A DNA stretch of 64,000 bases, taken from assembly GCA_015680685.1 (NCBI GenBank), contig MNCI01012737.1, positions 1 to 64,000 on the forward strand, read 5' to 3'. The notes under the pieces were generated by a model. It ran no database searches. It was not told where the DNA came from and was given only the letters and a program-made list of their open reading frames with translations. Of this stretch, positions 1-11,803 are shown one piece after another; position 1 is the first letter of the stretch, and each line of letters begins with the position of its first letter. Position numbers and translations under genes: made by a program. The DNA comes from Gnetum montanum. Taxonomy: Eukaryota; Streptophyta; Gnetopsida; Gnetales; Gnetaceae.

Positions 1-290
1 ATCTTTTTGAACGACAGGACCTGCTAACTGGGCAAGACACCTCCATGATTCCTGTTCTGCTTCTTTGCTTCGGGTGGATCTGCTGTTTGGGCTCGGGCGT
101 GCTGCGTTCTGTTTCTGTTAAAGGATGGTGCTTGCGGCGGTTGTCAGGAGGTTGCTCTTGTTTCTCTGTTCAAGGTAATGAATGTGTCCTTGCTCAGTGA
201 AATGCTCTTGTCCTCTTGATCTGCTGCCAACAAAAGCGATGAGTGCTCAGGTGCTCTGGTTTTTTTTTCTTTTGCTCTGATGTTTCCCCC

Positions 291-301
291 CTCTTGATAT
301 A
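291..301 (-). promoter_or_regulatory. Candidate TATA box of the F LTR
   Basis: The minus strand reads AAATATATCAAG here, followed by a purine-rich leader (AGAGGGGGGAAAC). The palindromic repeats lie just upstream on that strand. This is a TATA-like core promoter by sequence only; no transcript evidence is available. Confidence 0.35.
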
Positions 302-375
302 TTTGTCAACCGGGGTATTTGTAAGCCGCGATACGTGAAACCCTGATGATGTGGGTCCGAACGCCGCGGGTTTCG

Positions 376-950
376 CTGATGCGATCCTTTTAAGTCGAAC
401 TGCGACTACGCACAACACGCTTGTTTGCGTGCTGTGCGTGTAAAGAGCAGGCTCATGATAGACATGTCTCGGCTGCGTTTGCGCTCATTCGCGTTGTGTT
501 GCGTGTATGAGCGCAACTTTGGCGTAGCAACAACACGCTTAAGATTGTTGTACGCTCATCACGCAACTGTGCGTAACGCAGCGTAAATGTAGCACACCCC
601 ACGCAGCTACACGTGGTGGAGAATGATCAAAGTGTAACTTACGCTCATCACGCAACTGTGCGTGACGAAGCGTAACGCGCGCGTTGTTGCATTCTGACCT
701 ACGCACGAGCACGCATCATTGCGTAACGCGCGTAAAGATCAGTTGAGCGTTGCAAGAGCAAGTGCCAACCTGTCATGTTTCTATGGATTTTGTTTAACTT
801 GTCTTCGGAGCTTATTACGCTCATCACGCTGCTGTGCGTGATAGAGCGTAAACTTGTCCTTGGACAAATTTGATTTGTCTTCAGAGCTTATTACGCTCAT
901 CACGCTGCTGTGCGTGATAGAGCGTAAACTTGTCCTTAGACAAATTTGAG
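376..950. repeat. Cluster of long palindromes built on CACGC/GCGTG
   Basis: At least five inverted repeats occur in under 600 bp. At 479-516 TTGCGCTCAT pairs with ATGAGCGCAA. Near 549-586 and 640-676 TACGCT/AGCGTA arms flank CACGC/GCGT arms. At 814-850 TTACGCT, then ATCACGC, a six-base loop TGCTGT, then GCGTGAT and AGCGTAA pair perfectly, and this is repeated at 890-926. A further imperfect pair spans about 387-441. They lie in the presumed U3 of the F LTR, so they could be enhancer-like protein-binding sites or structure-forming DNA (inference). Confidence 0.8.
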
Positions 951-952
951 TC
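801..952. repeat. Tandem duplication, 76-bp unit, two copies
   Basis: Copies 801-876 and 877-952 begin GTCTTC(G/A)GAGCTTATTACGC and differ at only a few bases. Each copy contains the complete two-arm palindrome described above. The near-identity implies a recent duplication. Confidence 0.9.
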
Positions 953-1021
953 GCGCTCCTGCTCAAACTACGAATCTTCGCCTGAGGCCGACCCGTAATT
1001 TTCACGGTGTTTCAATTGGCA

Positions 1022-1980
1022 ATAAAACAAAATTTTTATGAATTTTTTGCTAAGCCTATGTTGAAAGGAGGTTTGTGCCATTTTTAGATTCTTATCTAAG
1101 TTGGTGACCTTTTTTGCACAAACGGTAATGGTTTTACATTTTAATTACATGTGGATGCATAGATCTTGATTTAAGATTTCAAATGTTGGTGGAATCACTC
1201 CATTTGAAGCTCAAATAAACTTTTGGTAAATTTTTTACCAACTCTACGCAAAAAGGGGTTAATGGCAACAGCTACAATTTTTTTGCTAGAATTGGCATTT
1301 TTCATGTAAACAATAGTTACGTATCTCTAGTTGTAATGATCATGGATTCAAATTCATGATTCCATGATTCCTTCCATGGTGAAATCACTAAAATTTAAGC
1401 TTATATGAATTTTTAATGAATTTTTTAGCTAAAGTATGCGAGTAAGGTTAAATTTTGTATGGATGTGATTAATATGTGTACCTTTTCTTGGTAAACCCAT
1501 GTAAAACTTATGTTTTAAATTTTTTTTTGAGAAAAGAAAAGGATTTAATAATTTTACAAATATTTTTATTATGACTATATGGTTTTTCTAAGTTTTAATG
1601 CTTTTTCTAAGTTTATTCACAATTTAAGCAAAGGCTATAATATTTTGGGCTATGAAGTAAACAACTATGGAAGGTTGTAATAATGCATTTGTAGAATTTC
1701 TTAAGTCAACTTCAATAAACACATTATAGCTTTTTATAGAGGCTAATTTCACCTTTGACTTAGAACATTTTTTCTAAATTTGTTAAGCAGCTCCAATTGG
1801 TCATAATGTAAGGCCATAAAAGGTTGTAATAATGTTTTTTTTTTGTGAAATTTCTTAATCTAATTTAGATCAATACCTTAGAGCTTTATACATTGGCTAA
1901 TTTCACCTCTAACTAGGATGTTTTATCCAAATTTGTTAAGTAATTTGAATTGGTCATAATGTTTTTGCTATGGACATGCA
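1022..1980. other. AT-rich region upstream of the B1 aORF
   Basis: No reading frame is supported. The stretch aligns with 24.64-25.68 kb of B2, including the shared strings GGTTTGTGCCATTTT and GGTGGAATCACTC-like sequence. It may hold the aORF promoter or an untranslated first exon, but I see no clear core promoter. Confidence 0.5.
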
Positions 1981-3969
1981 AGGTTTACTTGAAGCCCATC
2001 CTCATCATTGTGGAGTTGGTGGGCATTCTATGCTACGTTAGTCATTCCAAGACCAATACACCTCTTGCTAATATGCCTCTAGGGAAGCTATCACTATGGT
2101 TTTGACTTGGGGCAAGGGAATCCCTTGCCTACATTCTTCAAACATTTAGTGTGATGTTATGGTTATACTTGTCCATAGATGTGGTTGAGGCCATAGTGGG
2201 AACTTTATTTTCTTGGGCATCCAGCTTGATTGTCAAGTTTATCACTGCCAATCCACCTCTTAGGAAATCAGGGGGAATAGCAAATGCTATCAGCTCATGT
2301 TACCTTATGGAGATCTAGATGATACTAGAGTATAAATAGTACAATGCTAACAATACTCTGATGGTGGCACATAGATCCCACACACTATTTCAGAACTCAC
2401 CTGGAAATATGTATCATCTACTAGGGTAAGCATAGTTGTTATAGTTTTTTCATGTTTTTCTAGGTTTATTGGCTAAACTACTTTTTCTAACTTCATTGTT
2501 CTTATGAACTTCTTGCAGATACAAGGTTAATGATCAAGGCTTGATTATTAATGATCAAAACTTATTAGTGGCTTAAACTACCCTTAATGAATTCACCAAG
2601 GGTCCCTAGATTAGAACTATTGTGTATCAATAGTTAAGAGGGAACTTTGATGCCTATGCTACAAGGTGCAACCTTGTATATAAGAACTGTAAGGATTATG
2701 AGATGATGCACAACTAGTGGGCAAACTTTGATAACTCCATGGATCAAATTCTTGCAATCTAAACCTCTACTCAAATCACCTCGAAGAAGAAAAGAAAAGG
2801 TAAGCATAAATACTATAGCTTCTAGTGTTTTATGATTATGAATGTTCTAATTATTCTATTACTTTGACTAGTTATTAAACTTGCTTCTGTTGATGCTAAA
2901 ATTTGGTTGTTGCCTTGTAGGACCTTCCACCTCTATTGATGTCACAATACCACTCTAAGGGGCACATCATGAGGATACTTTCATCCTGAAGTTTGGTGAG
3001 GTGATACTAGCATAGTAGTTGTTGAGGGGATAGGTGCCTAGGTACATTGAAGTGAATATCCAGTGCACAAATTTTTTTGATGTATTTATGACATGCATCC
3101 CTTCCATCCTTGGCATGGAATTATTGCATGTCATCGATTCCTTTGATGAGAAGACTAGTTATTAAAGCACCATCATCCAAGGTGTCAAGGTTAACATGGA
3201 CATCGATGAGGGTCTCTTTTTCAACTTGTTTAGTATCCCTATTGATGGGGTAAAGGTCCCAAGAAAAATAGTGAAATAATCAATCCATCATGATGAATTT
3301 TTAGAGTGGCTTGGTGTTTACATGGGCCACTCCAAAATTTCCATGGATGACTTCACAAACCTTGATGAAAAGAAGGCATATCCTTTGTTAAACCCTCATG
3401 CACTTCCTAAACTATTATCACAAAAGAAGATGATTGGCATAGTGTAAGGGTGGACCTTTAAGAAGGTCCTGATGGATGGAACCAAGTTCAACTAGGCAAC
3501 TACCTTGGTTGCTGGGCTTCAAGAGGAGATCCTTAGACTTCATGGAAACACCTCTAGAATAATACACATGCATTTGGAATTTTTATAAGTTATTTCAAGA
3601 GGTTTTTGTAGTCTCTAGTGGTGTATAGGAATGGCTAATGGATTTCCCAAGACCCAAGCCAACTTTCTAAGCCTTTGCTAAAGCACATTTATCCAAAAAT
3701 GTAGGCTTAGAACCTACTAGAGGGGATGGATGATACATTATCCATTACCACTAAGGATCTTAATGTTAGGTAGTGTGAGTTCCCTAACCGCACAAATGAT
3801 GAGGAGCCTCTCACATTTCTAGAAAACATCCTAGAGGCCAAACGACTATGTAGGGAGGCCAAAAGGGTTGCCAGAGAGAAACTTAAGAGGCCTAAGGAGG
3901 AAGCACCAACAACATTAGACCATCCTACCTCAAAGAAGCTTAATTTTAAGCTTAGGTCATCATAGTAGG
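1981..3969 (+). pseudogene. B1 antisense ORF (aORF), exons 1-3, decayed
   Basis: Three exons can be placed by comparison with C (55.7-57.6 kb) and B2 (25.68-27.63 kb). Exon 1 is about 1981-2425, ending before GTAAGC. Exon 2 is 2519-2799, after a CTTGCAG acceptor and before GTAAGC. Exon 3 runs from 2921, after CCTTGTAG, to about 3969. Exon 1 has the conserved IVELVG segment and ESLAYILQ (KFLAFIL in C and B2). Exon 3 contains EEILRLHGNTSRIIHMH, matching EEILKLYEDTSMIVHMH in B2. Several TAG and TAA stops interrupt every exon. The function is unknown: no familiar domain is evident. A1 is inserted just after exon 3, in intron 3. Confidence 0.65.
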
Positions 3970-3979
3970 AAATTATAGT

Positions 3980-4777
3980 TGATGAATGGCGAGGTACCCC
4001 TACACTCAACCATACGAATACAAGCGTTTCACGCACAATCTAATCAAACTCCATAGACAGGCTAGTTGTGGTATCTAGACAGTTATCCTTAGGTCATAGT
4101 TCACTATCTTCCCATATGGACTAGTGTTAATTTTTTCACATATGGTTTAGTCCAAAGCGAGGTGTATGATGTGTTTCTATACTAATGCTAGTCTTGGAGA
4201 TAATCGAAAATAATATTAACTAAGCTAAAAGAGAAAGGGTGAGGGAGAATCTAACTAGCCTAAGTGCGATGAGCATCCATTCCTTGATTATCCATACACA
4301 TCTTAGACTTTTTTCATAACTACCACTAGGATTATCAAGTGCAAATCCTAGGTATGCTACTGGGTTACCAAGTAGTCACACTTACATGCTCGTAATCAAG
4401 TCGTACTCATTTCATGTTTAATAGTAGTTTAAGGATGAGAATTATTAACTAAGAAAGTACTAAATAATAATTAAATAATTAAATAATTAAACTTAAATTC
4501 TATAATGATGAAGTAATCTCGATCTTTATTTCTGGTCATGTGTGTGTCCAAGTACGTCACACTCGAATAAAGGATGCCATACAAATTACATTCACCACAC
4601 TACGGGCATACAATGGGAGGAAAAGGATTGAGAGAAAGAACTACTAAAAAAATTACAATAAAATTTAAGAACTGAAAAAAAATCCTATCAGAACTATCTA
4701 CCTCTTATTTATAAATGAGGAGACAGGCTGCGATATCGTGTACGCGATATCACGGTTGACTAAATGACGACTCATCA
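3980..4777 (-). repeat. A1 3' LTR
   Basis: 798 bp, from TGATGAATGG to GACTCATCA. It pairs with the copy at 11804-12617. It contains a TATA-like ATTTATAAAT at about 4707-4716 and, next to it, two copies of a GATATCGTG(T)ACGC motif (4730-4755). The right LTR has three copies of that motif, which accounts for most of its extra length. Confidence 0.92.
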
Positions 4778-4792
4778 TACCCCCACGAGTAA
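4778..4792 (-). promoter_or_regulatory. A1 polypurine tract
   Basis: On the minus strand the bases immediately before the 3' LTR read TCGTGGGGGTA. A G-run directly before TGATGA is what a plus-strand primer should look like. D has the matching TTGTGGGGGTA before its 3' LTR. Confidence 0.85.
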
Positions 4793-4941
4793 ATGAAAAC
4801 TCATCCTCGAGTTATAGTGATTACACAGTGTATAGGTATGGGATTATTGAATAGTGAGAATGGGTTTATGCCATAGTGTGAAATCAAAAAAAAATGAGAC
4901 ACAACACAAAGAATGTGCTACAACTACAAAATTGGTGGAAC

Positions 4942-7735
4942 TCATGTAGTTCTTAGTGGCGATGGCTCCTTCAAAGGTTCTTTCCCCTTGTCTTGTGCTC
5001 TAGGTGTTGTAACTCGATGGTGTTGAAGTATGGCCTGGATTTTCTCCTCTTTGGTTTGGGGATCCTGTGCCATCCATGTTAATTTTTCGATATTTGATAG
5101 AGTTGGCACCTGCCATGGGTAGGGTAGTTGTGGAAACATCTAATTTTCCTTAACATACCAAGTCGCAAACACCTATCATTCCTCCTTGTAGGCTCTGGCT
5201 TTCTCTTTGTATTCTAGAAATTTCACAAGTCGTCGAGCTAGATCTTTTGTGACACCTTTCTATCCTTAGTAGCTTTCTTTCACCACCTCAAATTCAGATT
5301 TTGCAATCTCTAGTTTTTGTAATATCTTCTTATGTTCTATAATCTCTGTTTCATATTTGATGTAGGTGGTAGCTGCCTATTGCTCAAGCTCTATTCTTGG
5401 GAACCTTACTATTAACATGGCAACGTTGCCTTATCACAGGTTTTCCAACTCCATGTATTCTATAAGATCTTAGATCTGCAGGTCCCAGTTCTTAACTTCC
5501 GCCTAGTGGGCAAATGCATATGTGTCCAATATGGCCCACCAGTTAGTATGTTGAGCACTAATAGCATTGATGTTGGCCTTGGCTATATGGATCTCCTTCT
5601 CAAGGATCTATTTGTACATTCCCACCTGGTCCCGAAAGTGCTCCTTTAGCTTTTCATGCCATTTAGCCTCATTTTTCCATCTTCTTATTTCGATAGCTAT
5701 CTTTTGCTAGATAGCATGTACCTCCTCCATTGAGAGGGTTCGATTCTCCCTATCTGAGTGGCTTATGTCTTGGTTGACCCAGATGAATTATTCTCATAGC
5801 TGATGAAAGTGTTCCTCAAGAACATGCTTTTGCTTCTCTACAGAGGGCAACTGAAGGTTGTCAGCAACAAGTTATTTTTTCTCTTCTTGTAAGGCCTTGA
5901 GTGCCTTGAAATGTGCATGAGTTTGTGCTTGTGCTGTAGAGGCATCCCAAATAGCCTTCTCTTTTTCCTCAGCCACCTTTTTATTCTCCATTAGTAGTTT
6001 GGTTAGTTGCTTGGTTTTGAAGCTATCCAGCTAGTTTGTGGGAACAAATTACAAAGGGTCCTACTATGCTGCTTGTAGGGCCATGAGCTTTTCTTGTAAT
6101 TGCTGCACTTTTGCTTTAGCATGCTTAGACCTTACTTCTATTAAGACTAGCTTTTCCTTAGTGGAAATGAGGTCTGATTGAATTGCTGTAACATCTTGAG
6201 GGATGTCAAATAGAGACGTCATTACTTTTTCTATTTGTAGCAATCAATCAAGCGCATCCTCATGTTCTGCAAGAGTCATTGAGGTTCTAGAAAAAGTTTG
6301 AGAATCTCTTGCTCTCATGAGATCTACTGGTGGTACAATAGGTATATTTAATGATTCTTTGATGTGGTCTGTGACCACTTCTATGACTCCCACTACATCT
6401 TGGTGTTGCATGACCACCATCGTGGTCCCTTCACCAGTTTCTAATTACACTTGGAAAGATGCAACATTTCCTGAGATTTGTTGTGACCAAGTACTTTTCC
6501 CTCCTCCTGTGTGGATAGACATCTCACCCCTTGCATGATCCAAATAAATCATGGGTTGTATGTCATCATCGATGATGCGGAAGAGATTTGCATAATCATG
6601 ACTTCCCAAAATGACCATCTCAATGATGTCCCTAAGATGGCTCATTGATAGTCTGTAGTCTTGCGGCAGTGATGGTTGATCTTGGCCCGTGCTAGGCCCT
6701 ACTTTCCATTGTTGGCTAGGTCCCATACTTGGAGGTTGGCTAGGTCCTGCAAGTTGAGTTGCAGTTGGTCTAGCCATCTATTCTTCTTCTTTTTATGGTC
6801 CCAACATCTCACCAGTGATCTTTCTTGCAGCTGGTGACTTTAGCAATTCAACATAGGAATCATGCTAGGCTTTTTGGACATCATCATTAGTGTATCCTCT
6901 GATACCAGCACATTGTCACAACATCTTGATAAGGCAAGGGAAGTGCAATGCCATCTTCCCTATGTTTCGTTTCTTAAACTGCCTTAGGATCTCTGTATAG
7001 TATAGATGAGGCATGTTAGCATCATCCTTTCGCATCAGCATTGTACATCCCCTTGCCGCATATGTTGAAATCCTTTTTAGGCCCTTCATGGGGAATAGGT
7101 GATACATTCCAATTTTAAAATAAATCCTCTCTTCCATTGTCAATTCTCAAAATATCTTGTCTTTGCCATATGCCCTCTCCAACCAAACTTGTCGCACATT
7201 AGGGTCTGAACCGGTAGACAACTGAGCAACCTTGGGCCCTATATTCGGAAGGTTCAATACTTCCAAAATGGCATGCATAGAGAAATCAACTATCACACCA
7301 CAAATATTAATAGTCATTCCTTGTTCTCTATTGGGCTAGAATTGGTACATCTCCCCTAGGTACCAAGCATTGCTTGCAAAGAGGATAGGCCATAAGGAAG
7401 AGCCTTTGAGGTGGTCCTTAATAGCCCTAGGAGCGAACTCTACAAAAGATTCAAAGTTTAATTCCACAATCACCCCAGTGAATGTGGACCTTTCGTGAAT
7501 AGCTTGAACACAATCTTTGGGCAATGTGAGATGTTTTCCCTATTCAGGTGCTATAGTAGCTCCTCCTTTTGCTTGCTCAGACTGTACAGAAGTAGGGTCT
7601 TCTTGATGAATGCTAAATTATTGTTCCTCCTACTCTGCATGTTATCCGGCAAGATCTTGTCTTACTCCTCTCCTAGGTCATTTTCTTCCACCTTGAGTAG
7701 GACCTTCCTATTGTCCACGTTTTAGGGCCATCTGC
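4942..7735 (-). pseudogene. A1 ORFX: conserved 3' ORF with coiled coil, decayed
   Basis: The open pieces are 7524-7336, 7143-6916, 6777-6445 and 5139-4942, with stops between. In order it shows an N-terminal block (FESFVEFAPRAIKDHLKG), a second block (YAARGCTMLMRKDDANMPH), a Pro/Gln-rich linker with MARPTATQLAGPSQPP, a long helical coiled-coil-like stretch at about 6300-5150, and a C-terminus. Element E encodes the same order. The C-termini align up to the same stop (TWMAQDPQTKEEK here, AWMVHEPRMEEEK in E, both ending Thr-Thr-stop). That shared end shows a real ancestral protein. Its position, after gag/pol and before the 3' LTR, is where Athila elements carry an env-like ORF. I see no clear signal peptide or membrane segment, so I call it only ORFX. 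Confidence 0.65.
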
Positions 7736-7739
7736 AATC

Positions 7740-9700
7740 ACATGGGGTCAAGCGTTAGTAAAGTTATTTCCGAAGTTAAGTTATAACTTACTTCTTGCCT
7801 TAACTAATTTAATTTTATTCTATCTTCATGTGATGTTTCCCGAATGATTGTAATAGTGAGTCTTGTTACTTAGGTGGTTTCCAAATTTAATTTTCCGGTG
7901 TACCTAGGGATGAAATTATTTAGGGCACAATTGATTCTTAATGTTATAGCTCATTACCCTTGATAATTTCCTTTGGGCGATGAAAAATTCCAAAAACGCT
8001 ATGTGCTATTCGGCATAGGTCCCTTCCCCATGACTAAGTTGAACACTCTAGGTTCAAGTAGGTTTAGACAGAATTAAAATCAAAGTACCAGTGAGCGAGT
8101 TATGGATATGAAAGCAAGGGTCGCACAATTGCAAGTCGTAGAAAAAAAATTCGAAAAACTCCCCCGTGTGAATTGTGAAAAATGAGGTTAAGTGTTACAA
8201 GGGTTACCTATATATAGGTTAATGGGATGCGATATCACATACGATACATCACGTACAGGATATTGCAGCCTAACGATGTTTAGGCTTGAGGGAAAATACC
8301 AAATTTTTAAGGTTTTTCTGGAATTAAAAGTGGAAATTAAGGACATGTGGCACATGTTAAAAGGTTTTAGGATAAATCAATTTGTTTCGAAGGCACAAAT
8401 AATTATGTATGGTGTAATTGATCAATAAAACCTTGAGTGGTAAGTGAGAGAAAAAGGCCATGTAATGGTACATAGGAATGTTAAATCAGAGGGATAGTAG
8501 TAGGGAAAGAGAATTGTTGAGAAATATGTTGAGGGTAAGAAATGGTGTGTGTGAGCTATCTCATAAGTGAGAATTGAAAAAGATTACACAAGTGGGTCCT
8601 CCCCAAAGTAGGTTCCAACCTATATTTCCCTTGTCTAACCATACTTAAAAGTGTCCATGGGCACTAAAATGGTTAAACATAATCCGCACTAATTCCAAAA
8701 AACACACACATGTAAATATCACAAAACTGAGGTAAGAATTCTATGCTATATGAGACACGAGCTATAATTACATGACTAGTGAGATGAGATGGACTATAGA
8801 AGAGATTGTAGAGATTGGGAAATCAGGTAACTGACCTAGGGCACAGTGAATCCTGCATGCGTAGAATGATTAATGTATCATTAACCTGTCATTCCAAGAT
8901 CAGGACCAAGTCCATTCCTCTAATCAATGACACCACATTGTTTCATCCTATGATAAATGACTATGAGAGTGCCAAAACAACAAGGCATACAATCACTTGG
9001 CATTTTGTTCAAGGGAGGAGTGAATTTTGTTTTATGGCACTTCCTTTCTCTGATTTTCCTTTCTTTTTCTTTTCTTTTCTTCTCTCTTTTTTTTTGATTA
9101 CTGAATCTAGAGAAGCTGCCAACCTTCAGGCATGGGTGCATGTCTTTCCAATGGGACCCCTTAGAACAACATTGGATTTTTGAGTGCCCTTTTGATTACT
9201 CTTACTCTCATTTTTTTTAGATCTAGAAGGATCTTAGTACAACCACGTTGCATGATAACTCCCATAGAAGTCACAAAAAAGAATCCACAAGTTCCCTTGA
9301 TGTCACACCCTAATCATTCCCTCTTGGTCCATCCTTCTTGATTCTAGGTACAATGAACACAAAATTAATTTTAAGTTTCAAGGATGTTAAGAATATCACC
9401 ATACCCTCAAACAAAACCTCTTATTTGTAGAATGGATGAGTGGGTGTAATGGGCTCACTGAACAAATAATTGATCACTCGAGACTTGATAACATAGAATA
9501 CACCTCAACCAACGAGCCACATGAGTGTTTTATTCATAGATGAGATTACTTATAAAAATGTAAAGAAATAAAAAGACAAAACAAAAAGATAAAACAAGAA
9601 ATTTAAAAATGAAAAACTAAAAAACAAAAAGTTGTAAAATTAACAAAAATAAAAAATATTCATTAATCCTGCTTGCTATTAAAATGGGGGATATCCCCCA
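7740..9700. other. A1 noncoding region between ORFX and gag
   Basis: About 2 kb without a supported gene, where an autonomous relative would carry pol. On the minus strand parts of 8.8-9.2 kb resemble the post-pol noncoding region of D at about 36.9-37.0 kb (for example GGACTTGGTCCTGATCTTGGAATG here against GGATTGGTCTTAGAATGTC in D). This supports loss of pol rather than its replacement. It also contains an LTR-like promoter at 8.2 kb and an A/T-rich run at 9541-9660. Confidence 0.55.
8207..8268 (-). promoter_or_regulatory. Internal LTR-like promoter upstream of ORFX
   Basis: The palindromic TATA-like CCTATATATAGG (8207-8218) is followed at 8229-8236 by GCGATATC and further GATAC/GATATT copies up to about 8268. 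The A1 LTRs have the same layout: ATTTATAAAT, then GCGATATC about 20 bp away, then further GATATCGTG copies. The spacing and motif match suggest a duplicated LTR core promoter inside the element, facing ORFX, whose N-terminal block starts about 0.5 kb downstream on the minus strand. Promoter activity is inferred. Confidence 0.45.
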
Positions 9701-9734
9701 TAACTAAATGGTTGAGGATGGCAAGGATTAATAA

Positions 9735-11686
9735 ATGAAAGATGAGGATCCTTGCATGTTGAAAATATTGGAACCCAATCATACTTACCCCATTAAGCTC
9801 CACACACTTGGTTATAGTAAGCATAGTGGGGTAATTTATGAGATGTGGTTCCTAGATAAAAATTTGACTCACTATGATATTTGGGACCATTGGATGGTAT
9901 GCAAGGATCAGGGTGTTGCCCTCCATGGCTATGTTCATTGGGTCGTATGGTTGTTGGAGTGTGAGTTGGTGGCCCTGATGAAGTCACATGAGGTGTTGGG
10001 TTCGAACAAAAGGATGCACCACAATGTTGGTCTTGTGCTAAGTTGAAGGATGTAGTGGCCTTGGAATTGTGTTGTCCCTTCCTAAGGTCATGTTTAAAGA
10101 AGGGACAGTTTTGATGTTGAGGGGGCCTCTCACTGCTGTTGGTAGTAGTAGCACAAGTAATGTTCGTAGATTGTTGTCGTGGTGCAGACACTTTAGGAAT
10201 AGTTGGTGGGGACATAGGAGGGAAAGGATGAGAATGTTGAAATTTAGGAGAAGTGTAAGATACACAAGGTGGTGGTTGTGTTGAGGACATGGGCTGATAG
10301 TATTGAGGAGAATGGTAATGCGGTGAGATAAAGTATGTCGACCCAGTTGGAAAAATAGGATGTTGAACTAGGTAAGCGTTTGGATTCGGATGATACAAAG
10401 GGTGTCTCCAGTTTAGGGATGGCTTCCTTCATGACTGGGATTGTTGCCACTGTGGTCTAATAGAGTATCTTTGTATGAACTCTGGATGCAACATGCTTCC
10501 CCAATGCTCATATAAATGTAACAAGATTGGGCATTAGGCCTTGGGATGTTCGTATAGGCATATGTTGCATTCATACGTATGATTGGAAGTTGAGATTTTA
10601 TTTTCTTCATTCCTTCTTTCCAAATGTCTAATGATATTTTGTGCTACTTCTCGGGTTGGCAAAACTCTATCTCCAATAATATTAATAAATTCTTCACACT
10701 TTTTATGTGTCCATTATAACATCTTATTTATCTTTGCCTCAACTTCTTCTAGTGATTGTTGTATTGGAAAAGATGATTTTTTCCCCTTGAGATAGGTTGA
10801 TTTCTCCTTTTTGTGATCATGAACCTTTGTTAAGTTGAGATTTTGGTCCCATTGATGTTTTTCAACACTCTCCCATCTAGCCATTTCTCCTTCTTCTTTT
10901 TCTACCTGCTTAATAAGCTCTTGGATTTTATGGGTTCATAGCTCATATAGTTGACTTAGGCATACATCCCTAGGGTCTCTCTTGTTTCATCATGTAGCCC
11001 ATCAATGATATGGTACATTAGCCTTTCCTTGGAGAACCCATGGCCTAGACAGTTGTTTAACAGTGCATAATATCTTTCTAAGGCCATGTCCAAGGGTTCA
11101 TGTTGTGCTTTCTTCCACTTTTGGATTTGTTTCCTCAAGGTAGACACTCTTGCATAGGTTTGATATCTTTCACTAAAGAGTTCTACCATTGTTGGACAAT
11201 GTTGTATTGAGTTTGGTTTTAGTGACCTATACCATACTTTTGCTTGGCCAACGAGTATCATAGGAAAGAGCTTGAGTTTTTTCCAACCATTATCAATGTT
11301 GTTCCATGTACAAGCATTGCAACAGGCTTGTAAATGTTGTTGCGGATCTAAGTCATAGCCTCCTGAAAAATTGGGAAAGTTGTTTAAATCGAGCCTAGCT
11401 AGACGGCTCTCTTTCCAATGCCTATGAGAGATTTGAACAGCCTCTTGTATTTGCGTTAAGCTTGTAGTGACCAATAGAGTTTCATTATCATAGGGTAAGT
11501 TATGCTTTCATGTGTTGGAATGATGTTTCTTTCATTTATGTTTATAAGAAACCCGTACTTTAGGTTGTGTACTCCAATCTTCATTGTCATATAGTTTGTT
11601 GGTTCTCCAATGAACTTCCTCACTAGATGTCGCATTATTATAGTCTTGTAGGATAGGCATGGTTGTGAAGCTATGTGTGAATTCAT
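9735..11686 (-). pseudogene. A1 gag
   Basis: The best-preserved piece (11474-10956, 172 residues) has the plant retrotransposon gag core. It contains LDLNNFPNFSGGYDLDPQQHL, then KLKLFPMILVGQAKVWYRSL and STLRKQIQKWKKAQHEPL. The same core is seen in D (30.76-31.19 kb). Further on, at about 10.55 kb, a Cys-x2-Cys-x5-His-Pro segment (ECNICLYEHPKA, then a stop and Cys) resembles a zinc-binding knuckle, and D has a related CDVC-x3-EHPKG. A Pro/His/Thr-rich tail follows (10398-9793). Gag forms the particle and packages element RNA. Start taken at 11686 from the open frame; a frameshift near 11.46 kb separates the N-terminal part. Confidence 0.8.
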
Positions 11687-11783
11687 ATGTGAATTTTTTG
11701 TAATTAATTATTTTTAAAAAGATATATCATTAATTCCTATACAGTAATCTTGTATGATATAACTAATCTAGATAACTAGCACT

Positions 11784-11803
11784 GTCCCTGGCAATGGTGC
11801 CAA
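11784..11803 (-). promoter_or_regulatory. A1 primer-binding site
   Basis: The minus strand reads TTGGCACCATTGCCAGGGAC directly beside the right LTR. This is a C-to-T/G-to-A decayed form of the TTGGCGCCGTTGCCGGGGA-type site known for Athila-lineage elements. D has the equivalent at 29641-29660. It proves leftward reverse transcription. Confidence 0.9.

Larger units (their letters stand above)
1..1021 (-). mobile_element. Element F: CpG-rich LTR fragment, cut by the window edge
   Basis: This block is rich in CG dinucleotides and stands out from the CG-poor sequence that starts at about 1022. From about 1022 onward the sequence aligns with 24.64-25.2 kb (element B2), whereas 1-1000 has no counterpart there, so a boundary near 1014-1021 is likely. 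Read on the minus strand the block begins TGAAACACC or TGCCAATTG, carries many palindromes in its presumed U3, and then has a TATA-like box followed by a purine-rich leader. That is the expected order for an LTR of a minus-strand retrotransposon extending left of base 1. No protein domain is visible. The family is unknown, and high CpG suggests a younger insertion than its host B1 (inference). Confidence 0.5.

Noticed and set aside
3707-4036. Minus-strand open frame of 109 codons
   Set aside because: It crosses the B1/A1 insertion border at 3980 and is antisense to aORF exon 3, so it cannot be an old gene.
8815-9183. Plus-strand open frame of 122 codons with an Phe-rich stretch
   Set aside because: Falls in the A1 noncoding region; the Phe run comes from a T-rich tract and no paralogue conserves the frame.
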